Below, piece after piece: positions 1 through 7,320 of a DNA stretch of 64,000 bases. The stretch is from positions 58,873 through 122,872 of the forward strand of contig CAYMUR010000003.1 in the NCBI GenBank assembly GCA_964393615.1, given 5' to 3'. Each line of letters opens with the position of its first letter. Within the stretch, counting starts at the first letter, position 1. The position numbers were made by a program, and so were the translations under genes. Under the pieces are notes generated by a model, which searched no databases, was not told where the DNA came from, and saw only the letters and a list, made by a program, of their open reading frames with translations. The stretch is from CAYMUR01 sp964393615. GTDB lineage: Bacteria; Planctomycetota; Planctomycetia; Pirellulales; Pirellulaceae.

Positions 1-196
1 GAAAAACATCCTGTGCCAAATCCTCGGCTTGATGCCGTGAACTGACCAGATGCTCGAGGATGGTGATTAGACGCGATTGGTGACGCATCACCAATTCCTC
101 GAACGCACCAGCGTCATCATCGCGTACGCGAAGCATTAACCGTACGTCCGGATCAAGCTGTTCGTATTTTGACGCCGTGGATTCACTAACCGACAA
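1..196 (-). CDS. ECF-type RNA polymerase sigma factor, N-terminal part (runs off the window)
   Basis: Read on the minus strand, the first 196 bases encode the start of a sigma-70 family protein: an acidic stretch, then region 2 with the motifs DDDAGAFEELVMRHQ, SRLITILEHLVSS and HQAEDLAQDVF. The last is the typical region 2.2 helix of ECF sigma factors that binds core polymerase. The rest, including region 4, lies beyond base 1. The frame is closed by a TGA at 223-221 and holds no ATG before residue M at base 136. A TTG at 196 would include the acidic lead-in, while ATG at 136 gives a shorter form. The family call is secure; the start is uncertain. Confidence 0.75.
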   Translation of the reverse strand, partial: MSVSESTASKYEQLDPDVRLMLRVRDDDAGAFEELVMRHQSRLITILEHLVSSRHQAEDLAQDVF

Positions 197-571
197 CGAC
201 GAAGTCCTAGCTGGATCCTGTCAGATTGCAACATAAAGCAATAGCAGGCAGGAGCCTGTTGTGGGGACGTCTTTGCCGGAGCGCCCCATTTTTTGTACAC
301 GGAATAAGTGAATTACGTAAGTCTAAGCCACGAACTGGTTGCTGGCCACCGGCATACCCGTCGACGCCACCGGTTTGCAACTTGTCACAGAAAGGTGGGA
401 ATTTATCGAATAAGTACTCATGCAGAAATAAAGCCTTTTTTGACAATAAACCCGCAAAACAACAGGCTGTGATTTCACCTGCCTCTACTTTTTGCCAGCC
501 CCAGGTAAGTGGAGCCCTGCGGACAATTAAACCCCGTTAAAGGCTGGTGGTTCCGCTCGCTTCAGGATTTG
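197..571. other. Gene-free stretch
   Basis: About 375 bases between the sigma factor start and the 3' end of rlmN, both on the minus strand. Short open frames exist on both strands but none has a recognisable product, a ribosome-binding site or a family motif. It probably carries the promoter of the sigma factor gene and the rlmN 3' end. No hairpin followed by a T-run was seen. Confidence 0.5.
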
Positions 572-1645
572 TTAGTTAGCGAACTTGGAATGGGGACCAG
601 CCGAGACGTCTGGTGCTTTCAGAGGAAGGATTTCTCGTCGCAATTGGCCACACGCTGCGTTAATTTTGTCGCCTTTCCGCTGTCGTACTTTAACCTCGAT
701 ACCGTGGTCTTCTAGAATCGTTCGAAACGCTGCCAATGTTGCATGAGATGGTGTACGGTAGGGTAGCCCAGCAACCGGATTATAGGGAATGATGTTTAAC
801 AGGGCAGGGCGTCCTCTCAGCAAGTTGGCTAGTTCGTGTGCATCGCGGTCGCTGTCATTGATATCTGCCAACAACACATATTCAAATGTTAGCCGGCGAC
901 CAGAGCTCTCAAAATAGTGATCGGCAGCTGCCATAATCGCTTGCAAACCTATATGTTCGTTGGTGGGGACTAATCGATTTCGAAGCGGATCATTAGCAGC
1001 ATGCAAGGAAACCGCCAGATGATAGGCTGTTTTTTGATCAGCGAGACGCTTGATGGCGCTAGGTAACCCGACTGTTGAAATCGTGATGCGCCGCTTGCTG
1101 ATGCCCAGTCGTTGCTTGTCGCTGGCCAATTCCAGTGCCGGGAGCAAGCCTGACAGATTGGCTAACGGCTCTCCCACGCCCATCATGACGACATGGCTTA
1201 ACCGTTCGTTTTCTGGGAGCAATTGTTGCAGACGCAGCATTTGTTCGACGATTTCACCGGAAGTTAAATTGCGATCGACTCCGTTTAGGCCGCTAGCGCA
1301 GAACACACATCCCATGGCACAGCCAACTTGTGTACTGATACAAATGGTGCGCCTGATGCCATCGCGCAGTAAAACGCATTCGATCCGGCCACCGTCAAAT
1401 AATTCTAAAACCAGCTTTTCAGAACCGTCACTGGTCTGTTGGTGGCGTACTGTGTGAGTTGTCCAGATAGTAAACGCGTCTGCCAGCTGCTGTTGTAGCG
1501 GCTGAGGCAAATTTGTCATCTGATCAAATGTTGTGGCGCGCCGACGATAGAGCCAATCTTCAATCTGACGGATGCGATAACCTGGTTGGTTGTGACGAAG
1601 CAACCAGTCTTCAAGAGGATGCTCCGCGTTCAGAAGATGTATCAT
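572..1645 (-). CDS. rlmN: 23S rRNA (adenine2503-C2)-methyltransferase RlmN (dual-specificity tRNA/rRNA)
   Basis: A cytoplasmic radical-SAM enzyme that methylates C2 of A2503 in 23S rRNA and, in studied homologues, A37 of some tRNAs. The 357-residue product has the family's usual length. The [4Fe-4S] motif CAMGCVFC lies at about residues 109-116. The second catalytic Cys, which is methylated during catalysis in RlmN, is in INAACGQL near residue 332. GVGEPL and the RKGDKINAACG segment are also family hallmarks. The ATG at 1645 is preferred over an upstream in-frame ATG at 1720 because GGAG sits six bases before it and the shorter form starts like other RlmN proteins. It is transcribed divergently from the M20 peptidase gene. 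Confidence 0.95.
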   Translation of the reverse strand: MIHLLNAEHPLEDWLLRHNQPGYRIRQIEDWLYRRRATTFDQMTNLPQPLQQQLADAFTIWTTHTVRHQQTSDGSEKLVLELFDGGRIECVLLRDGIRRTICISTQVGCAMGCVFCASGLNGVDRNLTSGEIVEQMLRLQQLLPENERLSHVVMMGVGEPLANLSGLLPALELASDKQRLGISKRRITISTVGLPSAIKRLADQKTAYHLAVSLHAANDPLRNRLVPTNEHIGLQAIMAAADHYFESSGRRLTFEYVLLADINDSDRDAHELANLLRGRPALLNIIPYNPVAGLPYRTPSHATLAAFRTILEDHGIEVKVRQRKGDKINAACGQLRREILPLKAPDVSAGPHSKFAN

Positions 1646-1842
1646 GAATACTCCGATGAGTGTGTCAGTGCGGTTACCAGGTGTTTTTTCACGATTTGCC
1701 CGATTACGTTGACCGTTCATGAGGGTCGACGGAGAATCTTGTGATCACGTCACCAGGAAAAATCTCTTCTGGGTCCTCTGACCTGTGACCTATCCTATAC
1801 GCTACGATAAAGGAACCAATGGAAACCACAAGGTGATGAGTC

Positions 1843-3147
1843 ATGACAATCAGGAAAACATCGGCCCAGAAAAATGCTTCCAGAAAGACGTTACGAAGAC
1901 GGGTGACTCAACGTAATGCACCCGTCGTTCAGCCCTCTCGTGAATCCTTGTCATCTATTAAAGCTGATATGGATCGCGCTACGGACCTTGTCACAAAGCT
2001 GTTAGTCATTCCTGGGAAAAGTGGGGAGGAAGCGGAGGTAGCCGCTTTTATTCGAGGCGAACTCTGTCGTGCGGGTGTTCCCATGGCGAACTTGCGAACT
2101 GATAGCGCACAACGTCGAACGCTACTGGCAGGGGATACCGGAAACTTGATATGTAAACTGCCTGGTACAATACGTAGACCACGACGGCTGTTGATGGCAC
2201 ACATGGACACTGTTCCGATATGTCTGGATTCACAACCGGTTCGCCAAGGAAACTGGGTCCGATCAGGCCATCCCGAGCGTGGTATTGGTGCGGATGATCG
2301 CGCGGGTGTGGCGGTGGTTTTATTTGCAGCATTGGAGATCCTGCGTCAAAAGATTCCACATCCCCCTTTAACGTTTTGTTGGACGATCCAGGAGGAAATC
2401 GGTTTACATGGTGCTCGATGTCTCAATCATCAGTTGTTGGGACGTCCCCGGTTGGCGTTTAATTGGGATGGTGGGGCACCTGACAAGCTGACCATCGGTG
2501 CCACCAGCGGTTATCGTATGGAAATTCGAGTCTACGGTTTGGCGAGTCATGCGGGTGGCGCTCCTGAAATGGGAGTGAGTGCTGTTTCGATTGCGTCCAT
2601 TGCTATTGCCGATCTTGTCGCGAAAGGATGGCATGGGGACATCCAGAAGGGGCGAAAGAAGGGAACCAGTAATGTAGGTTATTTTTGTGGTGGCGAGGCG
2701 ACAAATGTTGTGACCGATTATGTGGAACTGAAAGCAGAGGCACGTAGCCACGACCAGGTTTTTCTCCGTCGTATCGTACGTGAGATCGAACAAGCTTTTC
2801 GCCGTGCGGTAACCAAGGTGACTAACGTCATGGGGGATCGTGGACGTGTGGAGTTTAGCGGGCGACTGGATTACGAAGCATTTTGCTTGCCAGCCGATGA
2901 CCCGAGTTTGCTCGTTGCGGAGAAAGCGATTCGTACGCTTGGAAAAACCCCTGTCCGAGCAATCGCAAATGGGGGTCTGGATGCGAACTGGCTGACCCAG
3001 CGGGGGATACCAACGGTAACCATGGGTTGTGGCCAGGTGAATCAGCATATGGTCAGCGAAGCATTGGATCTAACCAATTTTCAGGACGCATGTCGAATTG
3101 CTTTATGTTTGGCTGCGAATTGTGAGGAGTCCTATGGATCTGGATGA
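1843..3147 (+). CDS. M20-family zinc metallopeptidase (PepT-like)
   Basis: A 434-residue dizinc exopeptidase of clan MH, probably a cytoplasmic di- or tripeptidase. Visible metal and catalytic residues: His/Asp in LMAHMDTVP (about 120-122), the bridging Asp in GIGADDRAGVAV (about 151), the Glu pair in TIQEEIGLHGA (about 184-185), Asp in FNWDGG (about 209) and the late His in GQVNQHMVSE. The dimerisation (lid) domain lies between about 215 and 335, starting at GYRMEIRVYGLASHAGG. A basic tail of about 35 residues precedes the catalytic domain and is unusual for the family. AAGGTGAT seven bases before the ATG supports the start. Substrate cannot be assigned; carboxypeptidase G2-like or PepT-like activity are both possible. 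Its stop overlaps the next gene by 14 bases. Confidence 0.88.
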   Translation: MTIRKTSAQKNASRKTLRRRVTQRNAPVVQPSRESLSSIKADMDRATDLVTKLLVIPGKSGEEAEVAAFIRGELCRAGVPMANLRTDSAQRRTLLAGDTGNLICKLPGTIRRPRRLLMAHMDTVPICLDSQPVRQGNWVRSGHPERGIGADDRAGVAVVLFAALEILRQKIPHPPLTFCWTIQEEIGLHGARCLNHQLLGRPRLAFNWDGGAPDKLTIGATSGYRMEIRVYGLASHAGGAPEMGVSAVSIASIAIADLVAKGWHGDIQKGRKKGTSNVGYFCGGEATNVVTDYVELKAEARSHDQVFLRRIVREIEQAFRRAVTKVTNVMGDRGRVEFSGRLDYEAFCLPADDPSLLVAEKAIRTLGKTPVRAIANGGLDANWLTQRGIPTVTMGCGQVNQHMVSEALDLTNFQDACRIALCLAANCEESYGSG

Positions 3148-3430
3148 AGAACTTTGTCTGTGTTTTCACGTCACGAAACGAAAAATCGTGAATTATATCC
3201 GTGTGGAGAGACCGGCGCGAGCTGCACAATTGAGCGACTGTTTTGGAGCTGGAACGGGTTGTGGCTGGTGTCGTAAATATCTAGCCCGGCTATTTAAGGC
3301 TGCTGCTGCTGGAGAACCCTCGTCGGCTGAGATTCCGGCCGCGGACGAATATGCAGCACAACGCACTGATTACGTTCAGCAGGGACAAGGGACTCCACCA
3401 CCTGGAGCGACACCGGTCAATGGGAGCTAG
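3134..3430 (+). CDS. BFD-like [2Fe-2S]-binding domain protein
   Basis: A 98-residue protein with a CxC (residues 8 and 10, in CLCFHV) and, about 33 residues later, GTGCGWC (Cys 43 and 46). This is the four-Cys pattern of the bacterioferritin-associated ferredoxin domain (Fer2_BFD). Such domains carry a [2Fe-2S] cluster and act in iron release from bacterioferritin or as electron-transfer modules. The C-terminal 35 residues are Ala/Pro-rich and likely disordered. GAGGAG lies just before the ATG, inside the end of the peptidase gene, so the two are translationally coupled. No bacterioferritin gene is nearby, so its partner is unknown. Confidence 0.82.
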   Translation: MDLDEELCLCFHVTKRKIVNYIRVERPARAAQLSDCFGAGTGCGWCRKYLARLFKAAAAGEPSSAEIPAADEYAAQRTDYVQQGQGTPPPGATPVNGS

Positions 3431-3489
3431 CCGTGTGATGATGAATCCGCTATGATTAAGGGTCGGCCGTGTTAAATACGGGTTTGGCT

Positions 3490-3495
3490 TATAAT
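3490..3495 (+). promoter_or_regulatory. Putative -10 box TATAAT
   Basis: A perfect TATAAT lies 24 bases before the start codon of the Lys-rich small protein. No convincing -35 hexamer is seen 16-18 bases upstream, so only the -10 element is claimed. The predicted leader would be short, about 18-20 bases. Confidence 0.4.
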
Positions 3496-3519
3496 ACCGT
3501 TCAGAAGAGAAGCTAACTT

Positions 3520-3822
3520 ATGGCTCGCAAAGTTGTAAATCGCAAGGAGTTACGAGCCGAGGCGGAAGCAGCCGAGGCGGAAGCAGCATCTGGTGCTAAG
3601 AAAAAAAAGGCGACGAAGAAGAAAACTACCAAGCGCACCAAAAAAGCTGAAAAAGTAGTGCGGTTGAAGATGTTTTGGGGTGTCTTTAATCAGTCTTTGA
3701 AGCGAGTGGCCCTGTATGAATTCACCCAAAAAAAACAGGCCGAAAAAAAAGCGGGTGACCTGTCTGCTAAAGGGAAAAGCCCCCATTTTGTCCAAAAGGT
3801 GAAAGAAGAAATCAGCGAATAA
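3520..3822 (+). CDS. Small Lys/Ala-rich conserved hypothetical protein
   Basis: A 100-residue basic protein. Residues 8-25 are an Ala/Glu helix made partly by an exact 15-bp tandem duplication (AEAEA repeated). Residues 27-46 are a Lys/Thr-rich histone-H1-like stretch (KKKKATKKKTTKRTKK), and residues 47-100 form a compact domain (VRLKMFWGVF, KRVALYEFTQKKQAEKKA, GKSPHFVQKVK). The last part resembles small proteins I recall as conserved in planctomycetes; no function is known to me. The basic tail suggests nucleic-acid or ribosome binding, which is inference. GAAGAGAAG precedes the ATG and a TATAAT box lies just upstream, so it probably has its own promoter. Confidence 0.7.
   Translation: MARKVVNRKELRAEAEAAEAEAASGAKKKKATKKKTTKRTKKAEKVVRLKMFWGVFNQSLKRVALYEFTQKKQAEKKAGDLSAKGKSPHFVQKVKEEISE
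3556..3585 (+). repeat. 15-bp exact tandem duplication inside the Lys-rich protein gene
   Basis: The unit gccgaggcggaagca occurs twice in direct succession and keeps the frame, duplicating five residues. It is one of several 12-15 bp exact tandem repeats in the window. Confidence 0.9.
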
Positions 3823-4062
3823 AAGAAACTGAAATCCAAAGCCTTGGGTCAAAGATTTACTGACTTTTAATGGCTCGGTTTTATTTTGTTCGATAAGCTT
3901 CCGGGTGTACGTGAGGTTTCTACTTTTTTTCTTACAGCTCCGCATAGTTTCTTGCCGCTCAACATGGTCTGTGCGGGTATTGTTTGGCGGAGTATGCACC
4001 AGTTTTCAACGCTCGCCAGGAAACACCGTGGTGTAAGATATGGTTTTGCAGCGAGGGCAGCG

Positions 4063-4470
4063 TCAAGATCGCGTCTTAGAAGTACTTTTCGTCGAGGACG
4101 AACCTAACACCCGCTGCAGCCGCTGTCGCGTTTGTTCGGATTCTAACGCTGCCTTGCCAAATCCCGGTTCAGCGCCAGCAGCAACTGCTTGTTTTTCGTG
4201 GTCAGAAAAATTAGTGACCAACATGACGCAAATAGAAGACAATGCAGGATCAGCTTTCATCTGGCGAATAATTTCCAGGCCTTCGCTTTGATCGCAATCT
4301 AATATGCGATTCACAAGAACCAGGTCAAATGATTGTTCGCGGAGTAACGCGAATGCCTCGGTTGAATTATGGGCTCGAACCACTTCGGCATTGAAATGGT
4401 TCTGGAGTAAAAGACGAATCATACCGTGATCCATATCGCACTGGCCGATATCCAGAACTCGCTGGGGCAT
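4063..4470 (-). CDS. Receiver-domain-only protein with Asn at the phosphorylation site
   Basis: A 135-residue single-domain protein with the CheY-like layout: beta-1 RVLDIGQCD, helix MIRLLLQNHF, beta-3 FDLVLVN, helix GLEIIRQMKAD, beta-4 CVMLVTNF and FGKAAL. The conserved Thr (about 86) and Lys (about 106) are kept, but the residue at the end of beta-3, normally the phosphoacceptor Asp, is Asn (about 54). The acidic pocket is also altered (DIGQCD instead of VVDD). It is therefore a pseudo-receiver that probably signals without phosphorylation. The ATG at 4470 is chosen because AGAGGTGGTGG lies just upstream; a longer form from 4512 is possible. No kinase or output domain is adjacent. Confidence 0.8.
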   Translation of the reverse strand: MPQRVLDIGQCDMDHGMIRLLLQNHFNAEVVRAHNSTEAFALLREQSFDLVLVNRILDCDQSEGLEIIRQMKADPALSSICVMLVTNFSDHEKQAVAAGAEPGFGKAALESEQTRQRLQRVLGSSSTKSTSKTRS

Positions 4471-4530
4471 ATTGCCACCACCTCTCGAGAAAGCCGATAA
4501 ATGTTCCATCAACGAATTTTAAATCCATCC

Positions 4531-4575
4531 CAGCCAAGTTACCACCAGCCAAGTTACGGCCAGCCAAGTTACGAT
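4531..4575. repeat. Three 15-bp tandem repeats
   Basis: The unit cagccaagttac followed by three variable bases occurs three times in a row, in the gap between the propeller gene and the pseudo-receiver gene. The last unit differs only in its final bases. The unit can be read as a pentapeptide repeat on either strand (QPSYx on plus, NLAGx on minus), but no gene there is convincing. Confidence 0.9.
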
Positions 4576-4669
4576 TGTCCATCGAAACATTGGAACAAGC
4601 TATGTTCGGAAATGTACGGCGATCATGTTTTCCAGCATTCATCCAATCCAGCCATTGAACGAGCTAATT

Positions 4670-7273
4670 TTATTCACCGGACTGATTGTCGGCAAGTTTT
4701 TCTTGTGGCGTGTTCGACACGGCAAACAAATGGGTCCGGTTGGCGATGAACAATACATCATTGGCTACAATGGGCGTGCTGTAAACGGAATTGTCCATTT
4801 CGATTTCTGCAATCGCCGGTCTCATTTCACCATCCTCTTCAACGAGGGCTACGGCCGGATCCGTTGACAGAGGAAACACGGAGACATCCCCTTCTTCGTC
4901 ACCGATGTAGACTTTGCCATCGACAATCAAAGGTGATCCCCAGGCGGCGGCGAACATGTCATAGCTCCAGTGAACATTGCCATTTTGTGCGTCCAAGCAG
5001 TGAAAAATTCCACTGAAATCTGCGATGAAAAGTATGTTATCCTGGATAGCGACGGTGCCACAACTACGGTGCATTTCCTCGTGAAATTCCAACTCTCCAT
5101 CGTCGTTCTGGTCATGTCCGTCAAAATGCCAGATGACCGCTGAATTCGGATTGTCTACCGCAATTTCACCTTGTTCCTCGTTGACTGCCTGCAGGCGTCG
5201 ATGGGGAATGGGTGTGTCTCGATTATCGACGTGAACCGCCAATTCGGGACTGACATCACCACGCTTGGTAGGATCGATACACCAGAGATGGCCGACTCCC
5301 TCACCATGTTCAGGATCCTGACCCACGGCTGCATAGAGCAAACCGTTGTAAATGACAGGAGTCGCAATAATGTTGTTCCGGGTACCACGTCCGCCCAGAA
5401 TCCATTCGGATGTTTTTGGATTGGCATCGAATTTCCAAAGCAGTGTTGGCTTACCATCTTGCCCTTTGTCGGCCCGAAAACTGTAGATCCAACCATCTCC
5501 CCCGCAGAAAATTACCTGAGGTATCCCACCCAGTGTGCCGACGGTCGGTGAAGACCATTGACCGTGAAGGATGTTTTCGCCAGGCGAATCATCGGTCCAA
5601 TGGACTTCGCCTGTATGTTTATTCATTGCCATAAAACTGGGGGCATGAATGGAGGGGATATTTTTGTGCGTTTCGTCCACGCCGTTGGAAGTATGCACGA
5701 ACAAAATGTCTCCCAGAGCGGTTACCGAACAGCTACACATGTTGTGTTGTGAGACTTGTAACTGGCTCATCATATCGTAGACCCAAACCGTGTCTGCTTC
5801 ATGAAGGTCATTTGGGGTGATCTGTTTTTCGGCAATCAACGAAGGGCCTTGTCGGCGAATCTCGAGCGTCCGAGATATACCATTGACCTCGACGGTCGCT
5901 TTCCATCTTTTACCTGGCTCTTCGACACTCACCTGTGGATCTTGATCAAAAGCGAAATCGCGTGCATGGCAGATTGCCCGAAAACCGTCCGACATGCGGC
6001 CTTCGTCAAGTCCCGCGTCGAGTTGAGATTCCACCGTCAATATTTTTTCGCCAAGTTCTTCTTGCTCATCCGATTCCAGACGATATACGTCAATCAGTTT
6101 GTCGTTCAGCTGAATTTCGTAGTAGGCAGTGTTATCCTTCTTTTTGACCGTTAATAGCCAACGTGCCCCAGCTTCCCGGGCTTGAACTCTCACGCGACCA
6201 TTCAGGTTAAGACCATGCATGTGAAAGATGGCACGGAGCACATCGGAAAGATATCCGTCGTCCAATCGGTTGTTAAGGGTGGGGCTTTCTTTGAATAAAC
6301 GCGCCGTTTCATTCTGAACGGGTCCGTCATCTTCGCCGTCTGCGTACCCTTCTGTATCGAGACAGACAACATGCCCACGACTGGAGACAAACCATAGTCG
6401 ATTTCCGTCGACTAACGGAGCACAGCAGATACCTTGTAGTGGCCAATCGTGTACCCGTCCGGTGGACAGTTTTTCGCTGGAATGTTGCCACAAAAACTCA
6501 CCATCGGTTTCGCGAAAACAGATAAGACATCCCAAATCGACTTCGGATGGATATCGAGATAAATAAGCGGCAGCATTATTTGTACCAATGTATACGTTTC
6601 CGTCGGCAACGACAGGATTACCGTAGGTCTGACTACCGACCCGAGATACCCATTTGATATTTTCCGCCCCCTCAGACGACCACTCGCCGGTTTTGCGATT
6701 AAAAGTTCCGACGTTCCAACTCGCGGGAATGTTTTTGCCAATCGGTGTGTTGTTGCGATAGGAAGTACCACCCCACTGCGGCCAATCGCCAGCAACAATG
6801 GTCGCATTTTCGTTCGGATTGGTGACAGCAGACGCGTTGATATCGGCGTCCGATTTTTCAACTGTCGCAGTCTCGGTATCGGGGGCAGTTTGTTCCTGAG
6901 GCGCTTCGACTGATTCAGTGGTCTCTGCCGTCTCGTCGCTTTGGGTAGATTCTGTGATCGATGGTGTCAAATTTTCCGACGTATTGACCGGGTTGAAGAC
7001 GTCCGCTGGCGCGTCACTTACATCAACGTCACCCAAGGTGACTTCAGGTAGGGTCGTGGTTACCTTTTCCGCTGCAGGAATCGCCGTCTGCGCAGCGGTG
7101 GTTGAATTGGTAGGTTCAGTACGTGTGGCTGGTTGACACCCACTGACCATCGTCAGGGCAGAAAGCAGAATAAACAATCCCGCAACACTTGGTGGCCGGT
7201 TTCTGTTTTGGCGATTATGGAGCGCCGATCGTTTTTGGGACAACGATCGAACTGCAGAAGATTGATGGGACAT
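4670..7273 (-). CDS. PQQ-like beta-propeller lipoprotein with an inserted duplicated domain
   Basis: An 867-residue predicted lipoprotein. A basic start and hydrophobic segment (about 29-44) end in the lipobox VSGC with Cys 46. A Thr/Glu/Ser-rich spacer runs to about 160. Propeller blades start at DWPQWGGTSYRNNT and recur (GNPVVADGNVYIGTNN, CCAPLVDGNRLWFVSS, GSPLIVDGKVYIGDEEG, STPIVANDVLFIANR). These PQQ-type repeats in planctomycetes are usually binding or scaffold proteins, not quinoprotein dehydrogenases, and no dehydrogenase active site is visible. Between blades, about residues 332-400 and 416-484 are two divergent copies of one unit (LDDGYLSDVLRAI / LDEGRMSDGFRAI). It follows its paralogue after 47 bases, so the two are likely co-transcribed. 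Confidence 0.85.
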   Translation of the reverse strand: MSHQSSAVRSLSQKRSALHNRQNRNRPPSVAGLFILLSALTMVSGCQPATRTEPTNSTTAAQTAIPAAEKVTTTLPEVTLGDVDVSDAPADVFNPVNTSENLTPSITESTQSDETAETTESVEAPQEQTAPDTETATVEKSDADINASAVTNPNENATIVAGDWPQWGGTSYRNNTPIGKNIPASWNVGTFNRKTGEWSSEGAENIKWVSRVGSQTYGNPVVADGNVYIGTNNAAAYLSRYPSEVDLGCLICFRETDGEFLWQHSSEKLSTGRVHDWPLQGICCAPLVDGNRLWFVSSRGHVVCLDTEGYADGEDDGPVQNETARLFKESPTLNNRLDDGYLSDVLRAIFHMHGLNLNGRVRVQAREAGARWLLTVKKKDNTAYYEIQLNDKLIDVYRLESDEQEELGEKILTVESQLDAGLDEGRMSDGFRAICHARDFAFDQDPQVSVEEPGKRWKATVEVNGISRTLEIRRQGPSLIAEKQITPNDLHEADTVWVYDMMSQLQVSQHNMCSCSVTALGDILFVHTSNGVDETHKNIPSIHAPSFMAMNKHTGEVHWTDDSPGENILHGQWSSPTVGTLGGIPQVIFCGGDGWIYSFRADKGQDGKPTLLWKFDANPKTSEWILGGRGTRNNIIATPVIYNGLLYAAVGQDPEHGEGVGHLWCIDPTKRGDVSPELAVHVDNRDTPIPHRRLQAVNEEQGEIAVDNPNSAVIWHFDGHDQNDDGELEFHEEMHRSCGTVAIQDNILFIADFSGIFHCLDAQNGNVHWSYDMFAAAWGSPLIVDGKVYIGDEEGDVSVFPLSTDPAVALVEEDGEMRPAIAEIEMDNSVYSTPIVANDVLFIANRTHLFAVSNTPQEKLADNQSGE

Positions 7274-7320
7274 GTCAAATTTTATCCTGGAGTTGTTAGA
7301 GAAAATAGATTAATTCCGTG

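Noticed and set aside
2404..3048. 214-codon open frame on the minus strand inside the M20 peptidase gene
   Set aside because: It lies wholly antisense to a gene with clear catalytic motifs and its translation has no recognisable features.
4367..4642. Minus-strand frame with NLAGx pentapeptides, possible pentapeptide-repeat protein
   Set aside because: Only three repeats, then it runs out of frame through the pseudo-receiver gene; no ribosome-binding site.
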